NCBI GenBank assembly: GCA_934277375.1
Contig: CAKQTZ010000005.1
Location: 217,274-281,273, forward strand
DNA from: an uncultured Coprococcus sp.
Lineage (GTDB): Bacteria; Bacillota; Clostridia; Lachnospirales; Lachnospiraceae
Direction of reading: 5' to 3'
DNA length: 64,000 nucleotides
The stretch's first letter is position 1. Each line of letters starts with the position of its first letter. A program made the position numbers and the translations under genes. The notes beneath the pieces are model-generated. The model was not told where the DNA came from. It worked only from the letters and a program-made list of their open reading frames with translations, and searched no databases. Below, piece after piece: positions 15,077 to 23,865 of this stretch.

Positions 15077-17569
15077 ATGAATAAATATGATATAAGCATT
15101 GTCATTCCTACAGCAAATGGGAATGACAAATTGACAGAGTGCATAGAGAGTCTTTCAAATCAGAAACAGCCGAGATTTGAAGTAATATGTGTGTGTACGG
15201 AACAGACAGAATTTGACAGGGGCATAATAGAGAAGTACAAAGCATCCGGTTTGGAGATTAGCTGTGTAACGTTGGATGATCATGTTCAGAGCGGATCGTG
15301 GGACATGGTCATGAATAGCGTATCCGGTGAATATGTCATCTTTATGTCACCAGACTGTATACTGGGCACAGATGCGCTAAAAATAGCGTATGATAAGGCA
15401 GTGGACAACTCGGCTGACATTGTTCTGATAGGTACAAATTCGCAGAATAGTACAACAGGGGAATTAAAAAATTCGGGTAAACATCTTGATAAAAAGGGAC
15501 TGCCGGATACAGAACCTTTCTCCAGAAAGGATTACGCAGATGGTGGATTATGGTCTGTTACATGCCCTGAATGTTCTAACAAATTATACAGAAAAGCATT
15601 TTTATATGACAATCGCATAAAGATGAAGAATGTGATGGAGCTAGATGATGCATTCATGATATATACATCACTATCAGTGGCTGAAAGGATATGTGCAGTC
15701 AGGGATAATATTATAAACATCAGACAAGCTTTAGTAAAAGGTGGTATCTCCGCAGATACAGGTGATATAACCGTATTCATAAAATCAGAGGATGGATTTC
15801 TGCACGATCTGATGGAAAGGAATGTATATAGTGATATTGAACGGGATTATGTAAATAGAGTGCTTTCGGTATGTTGCAGCAATCTCAAGGCATACAGGAA
15901 TAATATGATAGTTCAGCAAATCATGGAGGCTATAATACAGTCTGATTTTTATAACTGTGGATTGATGGAGCATCCGGAGGAATACTACACAAATATTGAC
16001 AACTATTTTTATGTCAGATCATTTGTTGACGGAAAAAAATGGTGCCTTGATCGCGAACATAAGCTGAATGATACTGCTAATTACAGTATAGTGGTAAACA
16101 GAAGCTCAGAGATAGTTCCTAAGGTGTCGGTGGTAATTCCGGTATATAACTGTGCTGAGTATATTGGTGAATGTGTTGAAAGTATAATGCATCAGACGCT
16201 TGAGGAGATAGAGATCATCTGTGTAAATGATGGTTCAACGGATGATACCATGGAAATATTGGAGGAACTGGCGGAGAAAGACAACAGGATAACTGTAGTT
16301 ACACAGGGCAACAGGGGAGCCTCGGTGGCAAGAAACCACGGCATTGATATTGCCACGGGAGAATATATCTGCTATGTGGATAGTGATGATCTGTTGGAGA
16401 ATGGTACACTCGAATGCCTGTATACTAAGCTGAAAAGGGACGCTCTTGATGTACTATTCTATGATGGAAAGATCAGATACGAAGAAGACAAATTCGATAA
16501 CAGCATACGCGATGGCTATTATATCAGAAAGAACAGTTATCCTGAAGTATATTCAGGACTTGATATGTTATGCCGGATGCAGTTGAATGGCGATTATAGA
16601 GTAACTCCATGCATGCAGATAGCGTCAAGAAAGTTTATCAGGGAAAGTGGTATCAGATTTGAAGAGTGCATATATCATGAGGATAATATATACACATTTC
16701 AGGTTATTTTAAATGCTAAAAGAGCAAGCCATGTGTCTGAGGCATTTTATGTGCGCCGCGTTCGCAGAAATTCCATAATGACGGTAAAGCATAACTGGAA
16801 TCATTGTTATGGATATTTTGTATCTTTCATGGCTCTGCAAAATATACTGGCTAAGCATGATATAGAAAAGGAACAACTCCCTGCGATATATGAGATAATA
16901 TATGGCATCTGTTCAAGTACACAGAGAATATATGATGAATTGCCAGCAGCGGAAAAGAATTACTATTACTATCTGAATACAGCGGAATACTATTTGTTTA
17001 AGATGCAGTTTGTGTCTGTTTCGGACATTAAGAAGCAGAAAAATGACATGGCTAAAAAACTTGGACAGGCATATGAGGAGAAATACACTATAAATGAAAA
17101 GTTAAAGGCTGCATATGAGGAGAAGACAGATATGTATATGAAACTTCAGCATATGCGCGATGACAATGCCAGGATAAAGGAAAGCCGTGAGCGTGAGTAT
17201 GAGAGAAACGAGGAGTTAAAGGAAAAGCTCCAGCAGACTTATGCGGAAAAGTCCGAGATAAATGCCAAGCTGCGACAGACTTATGCGGAGAAATCCGAGA
17301 TAAATGCCAAGTTGAAACAGACCTATGCGGAGAAATCCGAGATAAATGCCAAGTTGAAACAGGCCTATGCGGAGAAATCCGAGATAAATGCAAAACTTCA
17401 GCAGACCTATGCAGAAAAAACAGAGCGTGGAGTTCAGATAAAAGAACTCACAAAGGAGAATACAAAGCTGAAGTCAGAGATAGAACAGCTCAGATCTGAG
17501 GTAGATCAGCTGCTTGCAAAACGAGGAATATTACATAAGCTGAAAGACAGAATGGAAGAAAAAAATTAA
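15077..17569 (+). CDS. Two-domain GT2 glycosyltransferase with 14-residue repeat tail
   Basis: 830 residues. The first GT-A-like domain (about 5-210) starts ISIVIPTANGNDKLTECIES but has MSPDC in place of the DxD motif, so it may be inactive or altered. The second (about 349-580) is a normal GT2 domain: VSVVIPVYNCAEYIGECV, VNDGSTDD, and DSDD at 435-438. From residue 664 to 789 the tail is nine 14-residue units, the central ones reading QTYAEKSEINAKLK, that is two heptads each and presumably a coiled coil. GT2 enzymes transfer a sugar from a nucleotide sugar to a growing glycan at the membrane. It opens the surface-polysaccharide locus; acceptor and sugar are unknown. Confidence 0.85.
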   Translation: MNKYDISIVIPTANGNDKLTECIESLSNQKQPRFEVICVCTEQTEFDRGIIEKYKASGLEISCVTLDDHVQSGSWDMVMNSVSGEYVIFMSPDCILGTDALKIAYDKAVDNSADIVLIGTNSQNSTTGELKNSGKHLDKKGLPDTEPFSRKDYADGGLWSVTCPECSNKLYRKAFLYDNRIKMKNVMELDDAFMIYTSLSVAERICAVRDNIINIRQALVKGGISADTGDITVFIKSEDGFLHDLMERNVYSDIERDYVNRVLSVCCSNLKAYRNNMIVQQIMEAIIQSDFYNCGLMEHPEEYYTNIDNYFYVRSFVDGKKWCLDREHKLNDTANYSIVVNRSSEIVPKVSVVIPVYNCAEYIGECVESIMHQTLEEIEIICVNDGSTDDTMEILEELAEKDNRITVVTQGNRGASVARNHGIDIATGEYICYVDSDDLLENGTLECLYTKLKRDALDVLFYDGKIRYEEDKFDNSIRDGYYIRKNSYPEVYSGLDMLCRMQLNGDYRVTPCMQIASRKFIRESGIRFEECIYHEDNIYTFQVILNAKRASHVSEAFYVRRVRRNSIMTVKHNWNHCYGYFVSFMALQNILAKHDIEKEQLPAIYEIIYGICSSTQRIYDELPAAEKNYYYYLNTAEYYLFKMQFVSVSDIKKQKNDMAKKLGQAYEEKYTINEKLKAAYEEKTDMYMKLQHMRDDNARIKESREREYERNEELKEKLQQTYAEKSEINAKLRQTYAEKSEINAKLKQTYAEKSEINAKLKQAYAEKSEINAKLQQTYAEKTERGVQIKELTKENTKLKSEIEQLRSEVDQLLAKRGILHKLKDRMEEKN
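17066..17443 (+). repeat. Nine coding 42-bp repeats (14-residue coiled-coil units)
   Basis: Units begin every 42 bases from 17066. Units from 17234, 17276, 17318 and 17360 are nearly identical in DNA, which implies recent duplication; the first four and the last are diverged. Same repeat family as at 23204 and 25732. Confidence 0.9.
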
Positions 17570-17581
17570 AGAACATTTAAG

Positions 17582-17623
17582 GCCGGATCATAGCGTCGAT
17601 AAGATGCGAAAATCCGGCTTTTT
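17582..17623 (+). terminator. Terminator after the first glycosyltransferase gene
   Basis: GCCGGAT (17582-17588) pairs with ATCCGGC (17612-17618), followed by TTTTT. Confidence 0.8.
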
Positions 17624-17667
17624 ACGTTTAATCAATAAGAATAAAGCGATATGGAAAGTAATATGTC

Positions 17668-17696
17668 TTGAAATTAACAATTATTAATAGTATAGT
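17668..17696 (+). promoter_or_regulatory. Promoter of the MBOAT/SGNH/glycosyltransferase unit
   Basis: TTGAAA (17668-17673), 17-base spacer, TATAGT (17691-17696). Confidence 0.65.
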
Positions 17697-17803
17697 CACA
17701 GAGGGTGTATAGAAATTTAAGTACATCTTATGTTATCTGTGAAAAAAATGAGAGGCGGATATGTATAGTCATTTGCTATGCAGTTCGCAATAGGAGTGGG
17801 GAA

Positions 17804-19249
17804 ATGCAATTCAATTCATACATTTTTATATTACTGTTCATGCCTGCGGTTTTTATCCTTTATTTTCTTGGTAATAAAATAGGATATTCATTTGGCAAAA
17901 TAATTCTTATAATAGGCAGTGCGATTTTCTATATATATGGTGGATGGCAGGCGGCAGTGCTTCTGGCTGCAAGCATATTGGTTAATTATTGTTTCAGCCT
18001 GTGTATATCCAAAGTGAAAAGATGCAAAAAGGCATTTCTTGCAATAGATATAGTGATAAACGTGGCGTTGCTGCTTTATTTCAAATACAGTAACTTCTTT
18101 ATAACAAATGTGAATCAATTATTAGATAAAGACTATCAGTTAAAGGAATTGATCCTTCCATTGGGAATAAGCTTCTTTTCCTTCCAGCAGATAATGTATG
18201 TTGTTAATATATATAAAGAAAACATTCACCTTAATTTCGTAGATTATTTGTTGTATATCTTATATTTCCCTAAAATATTAATGGGACCATTGGCGGATCC
18301 TGCCGATATAATCCAAAAGTTCAATGACAAAGATCTTAAGCGGGTAAACTGGGAAAATGTGACTGAATCCCTGAAAATATTCAGTTTTGGATTGTTTAAG
18401 AAGCTTGTTATAGCTGATACATTTGCCAAAGGTGTGGCGTGGGGATATTCCAATATCGATGGCTCAACCTCCATGGATTGGATACTTATAACACTGTTTT
18501 ACACATTTCAGATATATTTTGATTTCAGTGGATACTGTGATATGGCAGTGGGTGTGTCCAGGCTGCTCAATATAGATCTTCCGATAAATTTTGATTCGCC
18601 ATATAAGGCACTGTCAATAAGAGACTTCTGGAAGAGATGGCATATGACACTTACCGGTTTCCTGACAAAATATGTGTATATTCCACTTGGAGGAAGTAAA
18701 CGTGGACGTGCACGTACATACATTAATACAATGATCGTGTTTATTGTGAGTGGAATATGGCATGGGGCAAATTGGACGTTTATATTGTGGGGTATATTGC
18801 ACGGCGCATTCAGTATATTTGACCGTTTGTTTGACAAGGTGCAGAGCAGATTGAGCGAGGTTGTGAGATGGTTTTCAACATTCACTGTTGTCAATCTTTT
18901 ATGGCTCCTGTTCAGGTCAGAGTCAATAACACAATGGCTTGAGTTATTAAAGAAGATATTCACCTTCCAGGATATGTCGGTGAGCGACAACCTTATAGGA
19001 CAGTTTAAGATACCGGAGACTTCATTCTTATTTGATATATTACATCTGGAGAATATAGACACGGCGGTCAGGGGACTGCCTATGTTGATATTTATAGTAT
19101 TCAGTATGGCAATATGCTTGATTCCAGAGAATAATTACCGCAGTATAAAGAAAAACAACGTTGTGATAATGGCGATTGCAGCAGTTGCATTTGTATGGGG
19201 AATATTATGTCTCGGAGGAGAGTCAGTTTTTGTATATTTCAATTTCTAA
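17804..19249 (+). CDS. MBOAT family O-acyltransferase (DltB/AlgI-like)
   Basis: 481 residues, multi-helix membrane protein. The family core is visible: LPLGISFFSFQQIMYVVNIY, YILYFPKILMGPL, FQIYFDFSGYCDMAVG, IRDFWKRWHMTLTGFL and the catalytic histidine in SGIWHGANWTFILWG. MBOAT proteins pass acyl groups (often acetyl) across the membrane onto glycans. The start at 17804 follows AGGAGTGGGG; a longer reading from 17705 has no good site. The gene 13 bases downstream encodes an extracytoplasmic SGNH-type partner, the usual pairing for polysaccharide O-acetylation. Its place among glycosyltransferase genes fits decoration of their product. Confidence 0.92.
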   Translation: MQFNSYIFILLFMPAVFILYFLGNKIGYSFGKIILIIGSAIFYIYGGWQAAVLLAASILVNYCFSLCISKVKRCKKAFLAIDIVINVALLLYFKYSNFFITNVNQLLDKDYQLKELILPLGISFFSFQQIMYVVNIYKENIHLNFVDYLLYILYFPKILMGPLADPADIIQKFNDKDLKRVNWENVTESLKIFSFGLFKKLVIADTFAKGVAWGYSNIDGSTSMDWILITLFYTFQIYFDFSGYCDMAVGVSRLLNIDLPINFDSPYKALSIRDFWKRWHMTLTGFLTKYVYIPLGGSKRGRARTYINTMIVFIVSGIWHGANWTFILWGILHGAFSIFDRLFDKVQSRLSEVVRWFSTFTVVNLLWLLFRSESITQWLELLKKIFTFQDMSVSDNLIGQFKIPETSFLFDILHLENIDTAVRGLPMLIFIVFSMAICLIPENNYRSIKKNNVVIMAIAAVAFVWGILCLGGESVFVYFNF

Positions 19250-19262
19250 TGGGGGCAGTGAT

Positions 19263-20858
19263 ATGAATAGAAAAACAGGAATAAGACTTGCTATATTCGT
19301 GGTGATAGTTGTCGGACTGCTCAGCGTAGCGGCGTATGAGGTTGTAAAGATAGATCCATATATGCATTATCATAAGCCACTTACAGAATCGTATTTCTAT
19401 GTACTAAACAACGAACGTGGGCAAAATGATGGAATAACCAGAAATATGGATTATGATGCGATCATAACAGGTACTTCTATGACCCAGAACTTTAAAACCA
19501 CTGAGCTGGATGAGCTGTTTGGCGTAAAATCAATAAAGATTCCATATTCTGGTGGTTCGTATAAAGAGATAAATGACGCTGAAGAGAAAGCCCTGACATA
19601 CAATCCTGATATCAAAATGATAGTAAGAAGTTTGGACATGAGCATGCTTTTGATGGACAAGGATTTTATGCGTGATGATCTGGGAGAATTCCCAACATAT
19701 TTGTATGATGATAATATATTCAATGATGTGAATTATATTTTTAACAGAGACATACTTCTCGGCAGGGCATATCAGATGATGAAGTCCAATGATCGCGATA
19801 ATTTCACTCCAGGCATAACTTCTTTTGATGATTATTCCAGTTGGATGGACAGGTATACTTTTGGCAGGAATGCCGTGTGCCCAAATGGAGTTAATCCGGT
19901 GGGAGATGTGACACAGGCTCATCTGACTGACAAAGAGAAAGAGGAAGTTCTGAAGTCTGTGAAACAAAATATTACATCACTGGCTGATGAATATAAGAAT
20001 GTACAATTTTATTATTTTATACCTCCATACAGTGTGGTGTGGTACAGGGATAATCTAAGCAAGGGTGAATTTTATAAGTATATAGAGGCCGAGAAGATTA
20101 TGATGGAGGAGATTCTTAAGCATGATAATATCAGGTTGTTTGCATTTGGGAATATGACTACTATTACAACTGACCTGAATAATTACAAGGATGTACTCCA
20201 TTACGCTTCATGGGTAAATACACTTATGCTCAATTATATGAAGACAGATAGAAACATTCTGACTGAAGAGAATTATGAAAAATATATACAGGATGAAATC
20301 GATATATATTCTACATTTGACTTCGACACATTGAACAAGCAAAATGATTATGAAAATGATTATTATGCTGCGGCACTTTTAAACAACAAAATTACCGGCG
20401 TGGAACCGCTGGATCTCATGACTATGGTGGATTCTGAGACACTTGAATCGGCGGATAAAGTGTCGGATCAGTATTACGGACAGCCGGGGGTAGAATGTCA
20501 TGGAAGTCTGGACAGGGAAGTTAAGGACTCTAAGTCAGTTGCAGAATATGTGTATGATGTGCAGTATATAGGTGCGAAAATAACTGTAAAAGACATTGGA
20601 AAGTACAATTATCTTGTTTTTTATGGTAAACTGGAAAATAAGAATGGACAGCCAGGCGTATATATATATGATGACAAAGGCAAAAAAATAAGTGAGCTGT
20701 CAGAGAGTTACCATGATATAGATAATAACTGGAAGCAGTATATTATAGATATTTCAAAAATAAAAGGAGATGTGACCATTATATTCAATGGTGGTTATAT
20801 AGATAATTCGGGTGACCCGGATAGTGCATATGTTTTTAGTGGGATGAAATTGTATTGA
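19263..20858 (+). CDS. SGNH/AlgX-DltD-like partner of the MBOAT acyltransferase
   Basis: 531 residues with an N-terminal signal anchor (8-26), so the bulk is outside the cell. GTSMT (70-74) fits the catalytic serine motif of SGNH-like acyltransferases such as DltD and AlgJ/AlgX, and DVLH (310-313) fits the Asp-x-x-His pair. The last 130 residues are predicted beta-rich (IGAKITVKDIGKYNYLVFYG, GQPGVYIYDDKGKKI, GDVTIIFNGGYID), probably a carbohydrate-binding module. It likely completes transfer of the acyl group from the MBOAT protein to the glycan. Motif assignment is by eye. Confidence 0.78.
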   Translation: MNRKTGIRLAIFVVIVVGLLSVAAYEVVKIDPYMHYHKPLTESYFYVLNNERGQNDGITRNMDYDAIITGTSMTQNFKTTELDELFGVKSIKIPYSGGSYKEINDAEEKALTYNPDIKMIVRSLDMSMLLMDKDFMRDDLGEFPTYLYDDNIFNDVNYIFNRDILLGRAYQMMKSNDRDNFTPGITSFDDYSSWMDRYTFGRNAVCPNGVNPVGDVTQAHLTDKEKEEVLKSVKQNITSLADEYKNVQFYYFIPPYSVVWYRDNLSKGEFYKYIEAEKIMMEEILKHDNIRLFAFGNMTTITTDLNNYKDVLHYASWVNTLMLNYMKTDRNILTEENYEKYIQDEIDIYSTFDFDTLNKQNDYENDYYAAALLNNKITGVEPLDLMTMVDSETLESADKVSDQYYGQPGVECHGSLDREVKDSKSVAEYVYDVQYIGAKITVKDIGKYNYLVFYGKLENKNGQPGVYIYDDKGKKISELSESYHDIDNNWKQYIIDISKIKGDVTIIFNGGYIDNSGDPDSAYVFSGMKLY

Positions 20859-20890
20859 TAAACTTTGAATGGAGAGAAAAGGAGAATAAT

Positions 20891-23704
20891 ATGGAAAGTG
20901 CAGTTGAGCAGAAGCGTGAGGTAAAAGTATCTGTGATAATGCCTGTGTACAACGCTGAAGAGCACCTGGCAGAATGTCTGGACAGTGTATTAGGCCAGTC
21001 GCTTAAAGAGATAGAGGTCATATGTGTGGATGATGGCTCAAAGGACAGTTCTGCACAGATACTTGCTGAGTATTCAGAAAAGGATGCGCGTGTAATTGCT
21101 GCGTCACAGGACAATCTGGGAGCGGGACCGGCCAGAAATCATGGAATGAGTCTTGCGTCAGGAAAATACATTGTGTTTATGGACAGTGATGACCTGTATC
21201 CTGCAGAGTATGTGCTGGAAAAACTTGTGAATGCTGCAGAGACGAATAATGTAAGAGTGTGTGGTGGAACAAGAGTAGTGCTGAAAACTGATGGAGAATC
21301 AATACTGTCAGCAGATCCTATAGGACAGCTTATGAAGAAATATCCTGAAGGTGGAATCGTAAAATATTCAGAGCTTCAGTATGCGTTCTACTACCAGTGT
21401 TTCATGTTTGAAAGAAAGCTTTTAGTTGACAATGACATCACATTTCCAAATTATAGAAGATTCCAGGATCCTCCTCTTTTTGTCCGGGCAATGGTTGAAG
21501 CTGGAGAGTTTTACTTTATAGCTGAGCCTTCATATGTGTATAGAGAGGGTAGTTTTCAGAAGATAGAGTGGACTGAAGTCAAGAGTGTTGATATGTTGAA
21601 GGGCGTTACAGATGTGCTGAATTTATCAAAACAGTACCATCTTGAAAGAATGCATCAGACCATGCTCAGCAAGCTTGAGAAAACATACGAAGATATTATG
21701 CTTTCACAGATCAAAAAGAACAATGTCAAGGTGTATTGTCTGCTTGTTTATGCAAATGGTATTGCTGATTTTGATCTCTGGGATGAAGCAACAGAATCAC
21801 ATCGATATACCAGAGAGCTGACAGTGATTAAGAAAGCAAACGTAGCGATGGTTAAACTGCTGTGCAGTCTGTATCCTGATCTAACCTCAAAGAATATAGA
21901 GGAGTTTGTGCAGAGGATAAGGGATACATATTCGGAGATAGAAGGCGCTCAGCAGATAGACATAGACAATGCAATATTATGCATATTAGGTCTGATGTTC
22001 CAGCCGGATCAGTCCAGCAGGACGAGGGAACAGTTATATAATTATATCTGTTCAGAACAGTTTGAAGCTATGGATCTGTATGCGAAAACAGAGAATGCAA
22101 GGACACAGAACAGCCAGACTGCATACGACTTATTACAGGCGGTAAAACCGGCATTTGAATACTGTAACAAGGTGGTAACACACCACGTTGTTGAAAAGAG
22201 CAGATGTTTAGTAGATGAAGAACTTGACTTCGAGCCGAAGGTGACAGTTGTTATACCAGTATATAATGTGGAAGATTACCTTGCAGAATGCCTTGACAGT
22301 GTTATCAATCAGACACTCAAGGAGATAGAGATACTGTGTATTGATGATGGTTCACAGGATGGCAGTCTGGATATACTGCTTGAGTATGCCAACAAATATA
22401 AGAACATAAAGGTGCTGCAGGAGAAGAACAGTGGACTTTCCGCCGCCCGCAACAGATGCGTAGAGGTGGCAAAGGGAGAGTATATACACTATCTTGACAG
22501 TGATGATACTATAGAGCCGGATACATATGAGTATCTGTATAATACCGCAAAGTCAGATAATCTGGATATGGTTTTCTTTGACGGTGCAAGTTTTTATGAG
22601 ACTGAGGAGCTGGAAAACCTATATACATGGTACAAAAAAGGCTATCACAGTGATGGAAGCTGCGACAAAATATATGATGGAACAGATTATTTTGTGAATG
22701 TAGTACTGAACGATGAGTTTAGAATGTCGCCTTGTATGTATATCGTGCGCAGAGCTTTTGTAGAGAAAAATAATCTAACATTCCCAGAGGGCATTTTGCA
22801 CGAGGATAATTATTATACGGTTATGTGCACATTGTTATCAAACAGAACAACACATGTGAGTGAGCCATTTTATAACAGACGAGTGAGAGAGGGATCACTC
22901 ACTATCCAGTCACTGGGATTCAGACATTGTTATGGCTACTTTGCATGTTACATGAAAGTGATGGATTATGTCAGCAAAAATCTGACAGAGGAGCCAGCCA
23001 GATCACTGGCGCTCAGAAAGCTTCATGAGATATTAAATAATGCAAATGGCACTTATCTGAAGATAGAGGATCAACAGGAGAAATTGTTTTATCTGGCGCT
23101 GCCTGATGAACAGGAGTTTATGTTCTATGAACTTATAGTTGGACAATTGACCAAAGTAGAGAAGATCAATACAGAGAGACTGGAGCTGGATAAAAAACTT
23201 AAGCAGACCTATGCTGAGAAATCAGAGATCCGTGCAAAACTGATGAGGACCTACGATGAGAAATCTGAGATAAATGCAAAACTTAAGAAAACCTATGCAG
23301 AGAAATCTGAAATAAACGCAAAGCTCAAGAAAACCTATGAAGAGAAAGCGGAGAGGGGAATAAAGATTAAGGCTCTTGAGAAGGAAAAAACTGAGAGGGG
23401 AATAAAGATTAAGGCTCTTGAGAAGGAAAAATCTGAGAGAGGAATAAAGATTAAGGCTCTTGAGAAGGAAAAATCTGAAAGAGGAATAACGATCAAGGAA
23501 CAGAAGGAGACGATCGACAGAGTCCGCGCTGATAACAGGAACAAGGCAGCGGCGTTAAAGAGACTCAGAAGTGAGCGTAAGGAGCATATAAGCAGACTGG
23601 GTGAGCTCACAAATGAGAATGAACAGCTCAGGGCAGAGATAGAAGAGTTGAAAAAGGGCCAGGGAATAATATCAAAGATAAAAAAACGCATGCATAACAA
23701 TTAG
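20891..23704 (+). CDS. Double GT2 glycosyltransferase with 14-residue repeat tail
   Basis: 937 residues with two GT2 domains, both apparently complete. The first (about 10-240) has VSVIMPVYNAEEHLAECLDS, DDGSKDSS and FMDSDD; the second (from 449) has VTVVIPVYNVEDYLAECLDS, DDGSQDGS and YLDSDD. A helical linker of about 200 residues separates them. Residues 772-869 are seven 14-residue units that change from TYAEKSEINAKLK to ALEKEKSERGIKIK, followed by ordinary heptads to the end. Such bifunctional enzymes can alternate two sugar additions. The start follows AAAGGAG; it is 32 bases after the SGNH gene and probably co-transcribed. Confidence 0.87.
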   Translation: MESAVEQKREVKVSVIMPVYNAEEHLAECLDSVLGQSLKEIEVICVDDGSKDSSAQILAEYSEKDARVIAASQDNLGAGPARNHGMSLASGKYIVFMDSDDLYPAEYVLEKLVNAAETNNVRVCGGTRVVLKTDGESILSADPIGQLMKKYPEGGIVKYSELQYAFYYQCFMFERKLLVDNDITFPNYRRFQDPPLFVRAMVEAGEFYFIAEPSYVYREGSFQKIEWTEVKSVDMLKGVTDVLNLSKQYHLERMHQTMLSKLEKTYEDIMLSQIKKNNVKVYCLLVYANGIADFDLWDEATESHRYTRELTVIKKANVAMVKLLCSLYPDLTSKNIEEFVQRIRDTYSEIEGAQQIDIDNAILCILGLMFQPDQSSRTREQLYNYICSEQFEAMDLYAKTENARTQNSQTAYDLLQAVKPAFEYCNKVVTHHVVEKSRCLVDEELDFEPKVTVVIPVYNVEDYLAECLDSVINQTLKEIEILCIDDGSQDGSLDILLEYANKYKNIKVLQEKNSGLSAARNRCVEVAKGEYIHYLDSDDTIEPDTYEYLYNTAKSDNLDMVFFDGASFYETEELENLYTWYKKGYHSDGSCDKIYDGTDYFVNVVLNDEFRMSPCMYIVRRAFVEKNNLTFPEGILHEDNYYTVMCTLLSNRTTHVSEPFYNRRVREGSLTIQSLGFRHCYGYFACYMKVMDYVSKNLTEEPARSLALRKLHEILNNANGTYLKIEDQQEKLFYLALPDEQEFMFYELIVGQLTKVEKINTERLELDKKLKQTYAEKSEIRAKLMRTYDEKSEINAKLKKTYAEKSEINAKLKKTYEEKAERGIKIKALEKEKTERGIKIKALEKEKSERGIKIKALEKEKSERGITIKEQKETIDRVRADNRNKAAALKRLRSERKEHISRLGELTNENEQLRAEIEELKKGQGIISKIKKRMHNN
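23204..23497 (+). repeat. Seven coding 42-bp repeats (14-residue coiled-coil units)
   Basis: Units start every 42 bases from 23204. The first three match the family at 17234 (YAEKSEINAKL); the last three (ALEKEKSERGIKIK) are almost identical to one another in DNA, pointing to a separate local expansion. Confidence 0.9.
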
Positions 23705-23724
23705 AAAATGTATGTGTACGAATA

Positions 23725-23776
23725 AGGGGCAGGGCATAATGAACAGGGAGTTATTGTGCTCTGTCCTTGTCGTTTT
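23725..23776 (+). terminator. Terminator after the double glycosyltransferase gene
   Basis: A 16-bp stem with several G-T wobbles (23725-23740 with 23753-23768) is followed by GTCGTTTT. The gap before the next gene also holds TTGTGT-17-TATACT (23805-23833), a weak promoter candidate. Confidence 0.55.
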
Positions 23777-23865
23777 CTGTAGAAAATATAATGTTTATAC
23801 TTCCTTGTGTGATATAAATTGGTAATGTATACTACAATATTGAAAAATGGTAAGGAGGTTTATCT

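Noticed and set aside
23335..23700. - strand frame opposite the coiled-coil tail of the double glycosyltransferase
   Set aside because: Serine/leucine-rich product arising from complement of Glu/Lys-rich repeats; not a gene.
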